The notes beneath the pieces were generated by a model. It did no database searches. It was given only the letters and a program-made list of their open reading frames with translations, and was not told the origin of the DNA. A program made the position numbers and the translations under genes. From the NCBI GenBank assembly GCA_964419545.1, contig CAYQQU010000008.1, forward strand, positions 62,001 to 126,000: a stretch of 64,000 nucleotides of DNA, read 5' to 3'. This DNA comes from CAYQQU01 sp964419545 (lineage in GTDB: Bacteria > Bacteroidota > Bacteroidia > Chitinophagales > Saprospiraceae). Position 1 is the stretch's first letter. Each line of letters starts with the position of its first letter. This document shows positions 8,032 through 17,597 of this stretch, piece after piece.

Positions 8032-9315
8032 TCAAATCGAACGAATTGCAGTCGCCGCGTCTAAAAAAGCGGGTTCGAAAGTGATCCCGAGGCCCGGGCC
8101 GCGCGGAACGCGAATTTTACCATCGACGGGCTTCAGCGGAACATCGGGCGCATGGACGGGGTAGCGGTCTTTATCGCCCTTATACTCTTGGTAAGGGCCG
8201 ATATTGGGCACGCAAGATGCAAAATGGAGCATATTTAAGAAGCCCATTCCCGAGCCGGAGATATGCGGCGTGCAGGGCATGCCCAATGCATGAGCCATCC
8301 GCGCAATGCGAATGGACCGGATCAGGCCGCCGAAAAAAAGCAGGTCCGGTTGGACTATGGAAAGTATTTCGTGATCCAGCAACCACATGAACTGCCGCAT
8401 GCTCACCTCTTCTTCGCCACCGGCAATGGGCACATCCAGCGCATTCGCGACGGCCTGTGTCTCTTCGTAATGGTCGAAAGGACACGGCTCTTCAAAGAAA
8501 TCCGTCCCGTACGCTTCCAGTATCCTGCCGATCTCGATGGCCATAGCTACGTCGTACGATCCATTGGCGTCAGTATAAATGGTGGCGTCGTCCCCCAGCG
8601 CCTGGCGCACCAGAGGGATCAGCGCCTTATCCCGGCGGGTAGAAGCCGCGTCATAGCGCATCCGCGCTCCCAGCCGGTACTTGACGGCTCGGGCGCCCGA
8701 TTTTTCGATCAGGCTTTGCAGGTGTTCCACTTCTGCTTCCGGGCGGTTGCCGCGGTTGCCGCTGGCGTAGTAGATGGCTACTTCCTCCCTTACCCTGCCG
8801 CCCAACAGGGCGCCGATGGGCTGGCCGGAAATTCGGCCCAGCAGATCCAGGACGGCCAGCTCGACGTAAGCGACACCCACCCAGAAAGCTAATCCCTGCC
8901 ATTTGTAATTCAACTTGCCAATGTAGACATCCCGGTCGATGATCCTTTCCAGGTCTCTGGCGTCTTTCCCTGCTACGATGGGGGCGATCCGGTTGAGGAT
9001 AATGGGGTAGATATTGGTAATGTATTTTTTGGTGTTGAGCGCATATCCGGCGGCGCCGTCTTCGGAGGTGACGCGGGTGAAATAGTGTTTTCCGCTTTGC
9101 AGCAATTCGACCGACCGGATGACGATGGGCGATCGAAGGTGGTCTTTTTTTAATACGGGGGTCTCCAGAATGCGCCGGAATTGCTCCAGCCTGGGGGATG
9201 GCGCGTACGGGCGCCGGGTATTGTTTCCGGACCGACGGCACCCGGCCAGCGCCGCGCCCAGGGTCAGGCCGGCAGTCTTCAGAAAATTTCTTCTGTGGTG
9301 GGTTTTATTCTTCAT
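8032..9315 (-). CDS. Exported enolase-superfamily (mandelate racemase/muconate lactonizing-like) protein
   Basis: 427 residues. The N-terminus HHRRNFLKTAGLTLGAALAGC has a twin-arginine motif and a possible lipobox Cys, so periplasmic or lipid-anchored location is likely. The enolase-superfamily capping and barrel domains are complete. Motifs in order: VKYRLG (Lys-x-Arg in place of Lys-x-Lys), YTDANGSY (metal Asp), DFFEEPCPF (metal Glu), AGGEEE (metal Glu) and CTPHISGSGMG (catalytic His). This fits an acid-sugar dehydratase or epimerase; the substrate is unknown. It is divergent from a second member at 9495 and separated from the TonB receptor by a 167-base gap. Confidence 0.85.
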   Translation of the reverse strand: MKNKTHHRRNFLKTAGLTLGAALAGCRRSGNNTRRPYAPSPRLEQFRRILETPVLKKDHLRSPIVIRSVELLQSGKHYFTRVTSEDGAAGYALNTKKYITNIYPIILNRIAPIVAGKDARDLERIIDRDVYIGKLNYKWQGLAFWVGVAYVELAVLDLLGRISGQPIGALLGGRVREEVAIYYASGNRGNRPEAEVEHLQSLIEKSGARAVKYRLGARMRYDAASTRRDKALIPLVRQALGDDATIYTDANGSYDVAMAIEIGRILEAYGTDFFEEPCPFDHYEETQAVANALDVPIAGGEEEVSMRQFMWLLDHEILSIVQPDLLFFGGLIRSIRIARMAHALGMPCTPHISGSGMGFLNMLHFASCVPNIGPYQEYKGDKDRYPVHAPDVPLKPVDGKIRVPRGPGLGITFEPAFLDAATAIRSI

Positions 9316-9494
9316 AAGCGAAAAAACGGTGTGAAGGCAAGACGTAAGGCGGGTGATCTCGCCCTTACTCCAATGGCGGTTCGGGGGCAGCGGAGTAAGG
9401 GTAGGTTACGATAGCCGGCGTCACGGTACTGAAAAAGAAAACCAGTTTCTCGATTCCCCAACCACCGGGGCCGAGGCTGTCAAATAAACAATCG

Positions 9495-10700
9495 ATGACT
9501 AAAAAGCTCAATCGACGCAATTTTTTATCCAGGCTCGGCCTTGCGGGCGCCGGCGCCCTGGCGCTGCCCGCGGAGGCCTGGGGGCATTCGTCACCGGGCC
9601 GGCCAGGCAGCGCCGACGTCAAAATTTCGGACGTCAAAACTTTCAAAATAAAAAAAGCCATCCTGGTAAAAGTAGAGACCAATGCCGGGGTCTCCGGCTG
9701 GGGGGAATCCAGCCCGAATAGCCGGGAGGTGATCGAGTCGTTTATCCATCACCGCATGAAAGCGCTGATCATCGGCCGTAGTCCTTTTGATGTCGAGCCG
9801 ATCTGGGACCGGTTATTCTGGGAAAACCACGACCTCGGGCCCGGTGGCGCGCTGCCTTACGCCATCGCCGGCATCGACCTGGCCTTGTGGGATATTATGG
9901 GGAAACTGCTCGACCAGCCCGTTTACCAACTCCTGGGCGGGCAATACCGGAAAGAGATGACCGCCTACGGCGGCATTCCGCTCCGGGGAGGCAATATACC
10001 CGTTGCCGAAGCGGTAGAAAGAGCGCTGCGGCTCGCCGAAAAAGGGTTTAAAGTAATCAAATTGCGGATGCAGATCCGGGAATATAATCTCGACCCCGTT
10101 CCCGATCCGACCTTGCCCTTCTATACCGCTATCCGCGAGGCCCTGCCCGACGATGTGGAACTATTCGTCGACCCGAATGAAGGTTACACCGCGGCGCGGG
10201 CCATCCAGATCGGTAAGGCCCTCGAACGGATGGGAATGAAGTACTTCGAAAGCCCGTGCCCGCTGGAGAACCATCGCGATACCGCGGAAGTCGTGAAAGC
10301 GCTGACCATTCCGGTCATGGCGGGAGAAAAGTGCTATACCCGCTGGCAATTCCGCGATCTAATCCTGCAAGGCAATCCCGATATCCTTCAGCCCGACCTG
10401 ATAAAAGCGGGCGGGATCACGGAAGTCAAAAAAATAGCGACCCTGGGGCAGGTCTTCTTTAAGGCGATAGCGCCGCACAACACCAAACCGACGCTGGGCA
10501 CGGCGGCGGCGCTGCACCTGACGGCCTCGGTATCCAATGCCGGGCCGTTCATTGAATTCATCGAAACGGAGCGCTACGAGGAGGTGCTCAGTGTTTTCGA
10601 AAACCAGATCGAATTCAAGGATGGCAAACTGCGGACGCCCGAAGGCCCGGGCCTGGGCCTGATCGTCAACGAGAAGAAACTGGCGGCGCTGGCGGAATAA
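9495..10700 (+). CDS. Exported enolase-superfamily acid-sugar dehydratase-like protein
   Basis: 401 residues. MTKKLNRRNFLSRLGLAGAG is a clear Tat signal. The barrel motifs are IKLRMQ (Lys-x-Arg), FVDPNEGY, KYFESPCPL, VMAGEKCY and AIAPHNTKPT, which supply the Asp, two Glu and His of the mandelate-racemase/galactonate-dehydratase type. QPDLIKAGGITEVKK is typical of the superfamily. It probably acts on aldonic or uronic acids in the periplasm (inference). The start is fixed by the signal peptide. The intergenic region to the divergent 8032-9315 gene contains stem-loops. Confidence 0.85.
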   Translation: MTKKLNRRNFLSRLGLAGAGALALPAEAWGHSSPGRPGSADVKISDVKTFKIKKAILVKVETNAGVSGWGESSPNSREVIESFIHHRMKALIIGRSPFDVEPIWDRLFWENHDLGPGGALPYAIAGIDLALWDIMGKLLDQPVYQLLGGQYRKEMTAYGGIPLRGGNIPVAEAVERALRLAEKGFKVIKLRMQIREYNLDPVPDPTLPFYTAIREALPDDVELFVDPNEGYTAARAIQIGKALERMGMKYFESPCPLENHRDTAEVVKALTIPVMAGEKCYTRWQFRDLILQGNPDILQPDLIKAGGITEVKKIATLGQVFFKAIAPHNTKPTLGTAAALHLTASVSNAGPFIEFIETERYEEVLSVFENQIEFKDGKLRTPEGPGLGLIVNEKKLAALAE

Positions 10701-10752
10701 AGCCTGTATGAGGGGGTCGTCGTCACCGGCCTGAAACGGAAAGCGGCGCCGC

Positions 10753-13227
10753 TCAGTCATTCGGACGGGGGCGCGGCGCGATCGACAACTCCGTCAGCCG
10801 GCCGGGAGGAAGGTCCAGTGATATTTTATGCCCGGCTTCTTCGATTGCGATTTCCTGTATCGGTTCTCCATTCAAAGTCACGGTATACCGGCCGGCATCC
10901 AAACCCCACAGTCGGGCGATCACCGACTGGGGCGCCGCAGCATGGTTGAACAGGGCGACCCGGAGGTGGCTGCGGGAATGGTCCTCTACCAAGGCCGAGA
11001 ACCCCTTTTGTGTCGCGTGCCAGGTTACCGCCATGTAGGGAGACGTGCCGCCGTGGATCATATCACCGGTCAGCATCGCTTTGAGGATATCGGACGCCAG
11101 GCGACGAAAAGCCGTACTGTCGGCAGCGGGAATGCGGTCTGTAAACCAGGCGTCGGACGTTTGCATGGGCCAGTTGTAATTCAGGTCTTCGCACAGGTTT
11201 TCCAGGCCCTTCAGGAGGGCGTTGGTGTCACCGTTTATCCGGTATTTTATGTAAGGAGAACCATACCGGACGATGAGGCTGTCGTAGTCCGTCCGGCCGG
11301 TAAGGATACGCCATTGGCCGGCCAGGGCCCCGAATCCGCTACGGCGGGCGAACCGGGCGGCTGCCCAGCCCGGCGAACCGGGCTCGCCTCCTGCCTCCCG
11401 GTATTTGTCGACGAGCTGGAAAACGGCTTCCACGGGGTAGAGCAGAGCTTCGTCGCGGGTGAACTGCCACAGGAAGAGCATCTGGTCGAGCAGCATTACG
11501 TCCCCTCTGAAGTCGTAATACGCCCAGAACATATTGGCTTCGTACCAATTGTTTTCGTCGCCGTTGACCGCCCCGTCCGAAAGGCGGTAGGAGGCGGGGA
11601 GCAAGCCTTTGGGTTTTCCTTTTTCGGTTCCCGCCGCTAGTTTGACCCAGCTTTTCGTCCAGCGGTATAATAGGTCGCGCACGTAATCGTCGTCGGGATA
11701 TCGCCACAGGTAGTAACGCAATACCTTGGTGGTGCGGGTATTGTAGGCGAGGTCGCGGTTGCGGGGCGGCCGTTCGTCGATTGCCCGGCTCGAGTACCAG
11801 CTCGAGCGGAAGAAGAGGTCGCCCTCCGGATCCAGGCCTGTCCAGAGGGTGTCCATTAAGTAAGCCGTAGGCAATGCGCGACGGTGCAGCTGCGGGTTGT
11901 CGGAAGCGGCGATCAGGAGCGGAGCGGTGTCGGAGATAAACTCCGAGGAATGCTCTACATCGTCGATGTTTTTGGCGAAGCCGTTTGCTACTTCGTCGCT
12001 GTACCAAACGCCGTCGGCCAGCCTTTTCAGGCCCAGGATCGCAATGGAGTCTCCTGTGTAGAATAGCGGGTACCAGAAGCGCAGCGCCTCGACGTCGTCG
12101 CCGTATTTACCGCCCATCTCACCGTTGGGCGCCTGTCGGTCGAGCACCCAATAGTGTACTAACCGGCGCAATCGTTCCAGGGCAATCACCTGCGCTTTTG
12201 ACCAGGCCGGCGCCGCCGGATGAACGACGACATCGGGGAAGGGATTGGGAAAAAGCTCGCCACTGTACATACGCAGGAGCGTATCGCGCGGGAAGCGCGC
12301 CCGCAGTCTTTTCAAATCTTGCCGGGCGATCCGGTTGTCGGGTTCGTGGCCGTACTCCAGGTAGAGGTGGTGCATCAGGCGAATGCGCAACCATAGGGCG
12401 CGTTCGTAGAGCGGATGTCGGTCTTGTTGCACGATGGGTTCGAGCAGCATGACCGCCTGCTGGAATTTCTGGATCATCGACATGCGGTGCCGGTTGGTGC
12501 TCCATTGCCAGCCGCGGTAATTTTTCAGCTTTTCCGCCAAATGCAGCCAGCTTGCTTCCTGGTAATACTTGAACGCCCAGGCGTCTTGCGGGTCCTGGCG
12601 AAGGCCGGCGAACAAATTGTCCAGCAGCGGCTCCAACGGCAAGGGGTTATGGTCGAATCTGCCGTAGGCGTGCAGCATTTCGAGCAGCCAGGTGTGTCGG
12701 GGCCCTCGTTCGGCAGCAGCGGTCATTTGGCGGATGATGTGCGCAGCCAGCAGGCGAATGCTGTCTTCCCCTCCCGTCAGCTTCACTTCCAGTTGACCAC
12801 CGGCAACCGATACCGGACCTCGCCATATTTTTACCTGGGGGTTAATGGTTTTCGTCGGCACGGGATTGCCGCGCACGGGATGCAGGTCATTGTCGCTGGT
12901 CTCGTCCTGGACAGCGATTTTCCAGGTAGACGTCATTTCCAGTCCGGTGCTGAGAAAAAGCTGCAGCTCGTAGTCGCCGTCCGGAAGCGTCATTTGCCAG
13001 TGTAAGTCTGGGCCGACCACCCCGTCCAGCCATTCCGGGGGGCGCCAGGCGCCGTATCCGGGGGTGTAAAAGGCGCCGATGGGAGGGTCGATCCATTCGA
13101 AACCGGCGGGATGTTGGTAGTCGTCGTTTTTCTCTTCGCCGAAGTCGAGCGTATACACTTGCGCCGGCAAGGCGCCGCACCAACAGACGCACCACAAGAA
13201 GACCGAAAATATACCGTTGTGTATCAT
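10753..13227 (-). CDS. Large secreted protein of unknown function, alpha/alpha-barrel-like
   Basis: 824 residues from the ATG at 13227, with a signal peptide ending CGALPAQ. The N-terminal ~150 residues (YTLDFGEEKNDD, LPDGDYELQLFLS, GGQLEVKLTGGEDSIRLLAA) look like a malectin/galactose-binding-like beta domain. The middle is helical and rich in Trp/Tyr (HYWVLDRQAPNGEMGGKYGDD, FWYPLFYTGDS, NWYEANMFWAYYDF), like an alpha/alpha toroid of a polysaccharide lyase or glycosidase. A C-terminal beta-sandwich follows (RYTVTLNGEPIQEIAI). I do not recognise the family. It is divergent from the sulfatase gene in a locus for an acidic polysaccharide, so a carbohydrate-active enzyme is plausible. Confidence 0.6.
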   Translation of the reverse strand: MIHNGIFSVFLWCVCWCGALPAQVYTLDFGEEKNDDYQHPAGFEWIDPPIGAFYTPGYGAWRPPEWLDGVVGPDLHWQMTLPDGDYELQLFLSTGLEMTSTWKIAVQDETSDNDLHPVRGNPVPTKTINPQVKIWRGPVSVAGGQLEVKLTGGEDSIRLLAAHIIRQMTAAAERGPRHTWLLEMLHAYGRFDHNPLPLEPLLDNLFAGLRQDPQDAWAFKYYQEASWLHLAEKLKNYRGWQWSTNRHRMSMIQKFQQAVMLLEPIVQQDRHPLYERALWLRIRLMHHLYLEYGHEPDNRIARQDLKRLRARFPRDTLLRMYSGELFPNPFPDVVVHPAAPAWSKAQVIALERLRRLVHYWVLDRQAPNGEMGGKYGDDVEALRFWYPLFYTGDSIAILGLKRLADGVWYSDEVANGFAKNIDDVEHSSEFISDTAPLLIAASDNPQLHRRALPTAYLMDTLWTGLDPEGDLFFRSSWYSSRAIDERPPRNRDLAYNTRTTKVLRYYLWRYPDDDYVRDLLYRWTKSWVKLAAGTEKGKPKGLLPASYRLSDGAVNGDENNWYEANMFWAYYDFRGDVMLLDQMLFLWQFTRDEALLYPVEAVFQLVDKYREAGGEPGSPGWAAARFARRSGFGALAGQWRILTGRTDYDSLIVRYGSPYIKYRINGDTNALLKGLENLCEDLNYNWPMQTSDAWFTDRIPAADSTAFRRLASDILKAMLTGDMIHGGTSPYMAVTWHATQKGFSALVEDHSRSHLRVALFNHAAAPQSVIARLWGLDAGRYTVTLNGEPIQEIAIEEAGHKISLDLPPGRLTELSIAPRPRPND

Positions 13228-13393
13228 GCTCACAAAGACGGCGAAAACAGCGCTTACCCTTATTGCTTCCCGTCTGTTTTTAGTCGTAGTTCTTTGTCAG
13301 TATTTGCTGCTTTTTGATCGTCTGTTTTCGGAAACAGCTGATGGGGAAACGATATCATTTTGCCCCGAAAGGAACGGTAATCTATTTTTTGTT

Positions 13394-16285
13394 ATGAAAA
13401 TCGGATGCATTGGATTGATTGCAGCAGCGCTGTGCTGCAGCCGGCCGGCCTCGGGGCAGGAGCCGCCCAACTTCCTCGTACTCATTGCCGATGATCTGGG
13501 GTGGCGCGACCTGGGTTGCTACGGCAACCCTTACATCGAGACGCCCCACCTGGATCGGCTGGCCGCCGAAGGCGTACAATTCGAAAATGCTTTTCTGACT
13601 ACGCCCCAATGCAGTCCTTCCCGCATCAGCATGCTGACGGGCAGATATCCGCACGCTACCGGCGCCGAGGACTTGCACATTCCTTTGCCCGACAGCTTGC
13701 GGATCGTACCGCATTTTCTGCGCGAGCAAGGATACTTCAGCGGGTTGTTGAAAAAATCACACCTCGGGGAAAATGGTGACCGTCAGTTTGATTACCTTTC
13801 CCCTTCACTGGACGAATTTTCTGCATTTCTGGATCAGGCGGGCGATCGTCCTTTTTTTCTCTGGGTGGGATTCACCGACCCCCACCGGCCCTATGAATCA
13901 GGCATTCTTCCCAGGCCACAGCATCCTGACAGCGTGCGCGTCCCCGTTTATTTACTGGATGACGATAGCACCCGGCTCGACCTTGCCGATTATTACAATG
14001 AGGTGCGCCGGATGGATGGGCGCGTGGGCGCTTTTCTGAACACGTTGGAGGACCGCGGGCAGCTGGAAAATACGATCGTCCTGTTTCTAAGCGATAACGG
14101 TGCGCCTTTCCCGCGGGCCAAGGGAACGGTCTATGACGCCGGTATCAAAACACCGCTGTTGATTCGGGGCCCGGGATGGCCGGCCGGCGAGAAAAGAACC
14201 CAGCTCGTCAGCGCGGTCGATCTGGCGCCGACAATTCTGGAACTGGCGGGTGTTCGCAGGCCCGAAAACATGCAGGGCCGCAGCATGGTCCCGGCGCTTT
14301 CCGGCAAAACGCCGCCGTCCGCTTTCCGCGAGGCCGTCTACGCAGAGCGAAACTGGCACAATACCGACGAGCACATTCGCTGCGTGCGGTCGGCGGATTA
14401 CAAATTGATCGAAAATGCTTACCTCGAACGGCCGTTGGGCATCGCTTCGGATATTGGAAACAGTTATGCCTGGCGGGCCTTGTTGCGCGCCAAAGCGGAC
14501 GGCGTACTGGCCGGACCCCCGGCGCTGATCTTCCGGCAGCCGCGATCGCGTTACGAATTGTACGACCTGCGCCAAGATCCCGAGGAACTGAGAAACGTCG
14601 CCGACCACCCGGACTACGCGGAAGTAAAGGACAGCCTGCTGCGGCGGCTCGCAGCCTGGAAGAAAAATACCGGCGACTTTCCCCCCGATGAGCGCCGCCG
14701 CCCCGATAACGTGGACCGGGCCACGGGCAGGAAGTTCTGGCCGGTCAAGGCGCCCGATTTTCTGGACAACCCACCGTACGATAAGCCGCCCAATGTCTTA
14801 CTCATTCTCGCTGATGACCTGGGCTTCTCCGATCTTGGTTGTTACGGCGGGGAGATCGAAACACCCCACCTCGACGAGCTCGCCGCCGGCGGGGTGCGGT
14901 TCAGCCAGTTTTACAACAGCGCCAAGTGCAGCCCCAGCCGGGCCGCACTGATCACCGGCCACTATCCCCATGCGGCGGGAGTGGGCGATGTGACGGCTAC
15001 GGTCAAGCGCGTACGCCGCCCGGGTGCTTATCAGGGCTACCTGAAGAAAGACAGCATCCTCACCCTGGCAGAGGTGTTGGGCAGCGCCGGCTACCGCACC
15101 TACCTGTCCGGCAAGTGGCATATGGGCGAAACCAAACCGCACTGGCCGCTAACCCGGGGTTTCGACCGCTATTTCGGGCTGATCAGCGGGGCGAGCAGCT
15201 ATTATGAACTCATCAAAGACCAGCCGCGCGACCGCATCATGGCGTTGGACAGCAGCCGCTGGGAGCCGCCGGCCGAAGGGCTTTACATGACCGACGCTCT
15301 TACCGATTCGGCCGTGGCGATGATCATCCGGCACCAGGCGGAGTTTCCCGACCGGCCTTTTTTTCAGTATCTCGCCTACACCGCGCCGCACTGGCCGCTG
15401 CATGCGCCGGACGACGCCATTGCCAAATACGAACACCACTACAATCAAGGCTGGGATGCTACGCGCCGGGCGCGGCTGGAACGGATCAAAACCCTCGGCC
15501 TGCTGCCTCATCCTCCGGATCTGTCTGCGCGGGAACCGGAAGTGCCTCCCTGGACGGAAGCCGGCAACCGGTCCGATTGGGCGCGCCGCATGGCCGTGCA
15601 CGCGGCTATGGTAGACCGCATGGACGCCGGTATCGGGCAGGTTGTGGCGACCCTGAAAGCAACGGGCCAATTCGACAATACGATCATCATATTCTTGTCG
15701 GACAACGGCGCCAGCGCGGAGTCGCTCGAGGAGCGAGGCTTGCACGACCCCGGGACGCCCATCGGCCGGCGAGGGTCCTACGTCGGTATCCAGGCGCCCT
15801 GGGCGAACGTCTCCGACGCGCCTTTCCGGAAATACAAGCTGCATTTGTACGAAGGCGGGATCAGCACGCCGTTCATCCTGCATTATCCCGGCAGCCGGGC
15901 GCCGCAAGGCAGCATCCGCCACCAGCCGGCGCATCTGATCGACGTCTTACCTACCGTGCTGGATATCGCCAACGTTCCGTATCCGGATCGAAACGGCGGC
16001 GTGCCGGCCAAACCGCTGAGTGGCGTCAGCTTGCTTCCAGCCATGTTGGACGGGGCGAAGCACTTCAACCGGCCGCTCTTCTGGGAATTCAGCGGGCGGC
16101 GCGCCATGCGTGATGGCGATTGGAAGATCGTGCGGCCGCGAAAAGGAGAATGGGAATTGTACAATCTGCGCGAAGACCGGGCCGAACAAAATAATCTTGC
16201 AGCATCTCAACCCGAGCGCCTGGCCGCGATGGTTGCAGCCTGGGAAGCCTGGGCGAAAGAAGTGGGTGTTTTTGATGAAAAGTAA
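13394..16285 (+). CDS. Fused double sulfatase (two S1-type arylsulfatase domains)
   Basis: 963 residues from the ATG at 13394, whose signal peptide runs to ...RPASGQ; the ORF extends upstream to 13217 with no family sequence. The first sulfatase domain has LIADDLGWRDLGCYG and the formylglycine motif CSPSR (Cys73), with FLSDNGAPF near its end. The second (from about 463) repeats the pattern with LILADDLGFSDLGCYGG, CSPSR (Cys512), SGKWHMGE and FLSDNGAS. Both keep metal Asp residues, but the first has KKSHLG where most sulfatases have GKWHLG. It should remove sulfate esters from an algal polysaccharide in the periplasm. The first of a + strand operon-like series, 23 bases before the next gene. 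Confidence 0.9.
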   Translation: MKIGCIGLIAAALCCSRPASGQEPPNFLVLIADDLGWRDLGCYGNPYIETPHLDRLAAEGVQFENAFLTTPQCSPSRISMLTGRYPHATGAEDLHIPLPDSLRIVPHFLREQGYFSGLLKKSHLGENGDRQFDYLSPSLDEFSAFLDQAGDRPFFLWVGFTDPHRPYESGILPRPQHPDSVRVPVYLLDDDSTRLDLADYYNEVRRMDGRVGAFLNTLEDRGQLENTIVLFLSDNGAPFPRAKGTVYDAGIKTPLLIRGPGWPAGEKRTQLVSAVDLAPTILELAGVRRPENMQGRSMVPALSGKTPPSAFREAVYAERNWHNTDEHIRCVRSADYKLIENAYLERPLGIASDIGNSYAWRALLRAKADGVLAGPPALIFRQPRSRYELYDLRQDPEELRNVADHPDYAEVKDSLLRRLAAWKKNTGDFPPDERRRPDNVDRATGRKFWPVKAPDFLDNPPYDKPPNVLLILADDLGFSDLGCYGGEIETPHLDELAAGGVRFSQFYNSAKCSPSRAALITGHYPHAAGVGDVTATVKRVRRPGAYQGYLKKDSILTLAEVLGSAGYRTYLSGKWHMGETKPHWPLTRGFDRYFGLISGASSYYELIKDQPRDRIMALDSSRWEPPAEGLYMTDALTDSAVAMIIRHQAEFPDRPFFQYLAYTAPHWPLHAPDDAIAKYEHHYNQGWDATRRARLERIKTLGLLPHPPDLSAREPEVPPWTEAGNRSDWARRMAVHAAMVDRMDAGIGQVVATLKATGQFDNTIIIFLSDNGASAESLEERGLHDPGTPIGRRGSYVGIQAPWANVSDAPFRKYKLHLYEGGISTPFILHYPGSRAPQGSIRHQPAHLIDVLPTVLDIANVPYPDRNGGVPAKPLSGVSLLPAMLDGAKHFNRPLFWEFSGRRAMRDGDWKIVRPRKGEWELYNLREDRAEQNNLAASQPERLAAMVAAWEAWAKEVGVFDEK

Positions 16286-16308
16286 GAGGTCATCTAAAAA
16301 TCGCAACT

Positions 16309-17544
16309 ATGAAGATTTCCAAACGTCGTCGCTTTATCAGAGACCTGGCGCTCGGCGCCGGAGCGCTCTCCTGGTGGCCGGCCGTGGCGAGCGGCAAGGA
16401 TCGACTGGCGGCCGTAGAACCCGGGTTTCGGGACCGATCTGGGGATGCGCTGGAAAGCATTAAAATTACGGATATCCGCTTTTATACCCTCGAGTTTCCG
16501 AAAGCTACGCCGCTCACCTGGAACGCCATCAAAAAGTCGGGTGGAAAAAAGCCCAGAGTGACATTCCTGGAGCTGCATACCGATGCCGGCATCACCGGGG
16601 TTTGTATTCCCAAAGGTCCGAGAGGCACTGTCGAAAAGTTCGCCAAAAAGATCAAAGGGCTGAACCTGATGCACTACGAAAAGGTATGGGACCACATGTA
16701 TCGCTACAACCGGAAGCCGGTTGCAAAAGGGGTAGAGATCCATGCTATCGGCTCGGTGGATCTGGCCGTATGGGATGTCATCGGGAAAGCGCTCAACCAA
16801 CCGGTATACCGGCTCCTGGGCGCCTACCGGGAGGATATCCCGGTATACGCCGCCGGTGGTTACTACGCCGAGAACAAAGGAATCAAAGAACTGGTAGCCG
16901 AGATGGAAAGCTACGCCGAAGAGGGCTACCAGATGGTAAAAATGAAAGTGGGGTACCTGGACGCGCGCAGTGACGCAGAGCGGGTGCGCGCCGTGGCCCG
17001 CGCCCTGGGCCGTGATGTGCGGATCATGGTGGATGCCAATAACGGCTATCGCTCTGCTTACGAGGCGATCCGTTTCGGGCGCATGGTGGAAGACCTGGAT
17101 CTGTACTGGTTCGAAGAGCCGGTTGCGCCTGACGATTGGCGGGGCAATGCCGAGGTGCGGGCCGAACTGGACATCCCGATTGTGGCGGGCGAAAACGAAT
17201 ACACCCGCTGGGGCGCCCGCGACCTGGTGGAGAACCACTGCTGCGACATCCTCAACCTGGACACCATCAAGGCGGGCGGCATCACCGAATACCGGAAGAT
17301 CGCGGCCCTGGCTTCGGCTTATCACCTGCCGGTGGCGCCGCACGGCTACGCCCACATGAACGTGCACGTGGTAGCCTCGTTGCCCAATGCCCTAGTCCTG
17401 GAAACCTATCCGAAAAAAGCCAGGGATTTTAACCCGGCGCTGCCGGCCTATCCGGTGCGCGACGGTATGATCAAAGCGCCGGAAGCACCCGGCCTGGGGA
17501 TGGAAGTGGCCCCGGATCTAATAAAAAAATACCAAGTCGATTAA
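16309..17544 (+). CDS. Exported enolase-superfamily protein (third member)
   Basis: 411 residues. KRRRFIRDLALGAGALSWWP is a Tat-type signal. The capping domain is followed by the barrel with KMKVG (the classical Lys-x-Lys), IMVDANNGY, YWFEEPVAPDD, VAGENEYTRWG and PVAPHGYAH, matching mandelate-racemase-type chemistry: a general base Lys, three metal acids and a catalytic His. LDTIKAGGITEYRK is superfamily-typical. It follows the double sulfatase closely and precedes GH2, so an unsaturated or oxidised monosaccharide from the same polymer is a likely substrate. This is inferred, not shown. Confidence 0.85.
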   Translation: MKISKRRRFIRDLALGAGALSWWPAVASGKDRLAAVEPGFRDRSGDALESIKITDIRFYTLEFPKATPLTWNAIKKSGGKKPRVTFLELHTDAGITGVCIPKGPRGTVEKFAKKIKGLNLMHYEKVWDHMYRYNRKPVAKGVEIHAIGSVDLAVWDVIGKALNQPVYRLLGAYREDIPVYAAGGYYAENKGIKELVAEMESYAEEGYQMVKMKVGYLDARSDAERVRAVARALGRDVRIMVDANNGYRSAYEAIRFGRMVEDLDLYWFEEPVAPDDWRGNAEVRAELDIPIVAGENEYTRWGARDLVENHCCDILNLDTIKAGGITEYRKIAALASAYHLPVAPHGYAHMNVHVVASLPNALVLETYPKKARDFNPALPAYPVRDGMIKAPEAPGLGMEVAPDLIKKYQVD

Positions 17545-17597
17545 TCTTTTTTATCCTGTAAGGGCGGAGCTCCGGTTGCTCGTCCTAACCAGAAAAA

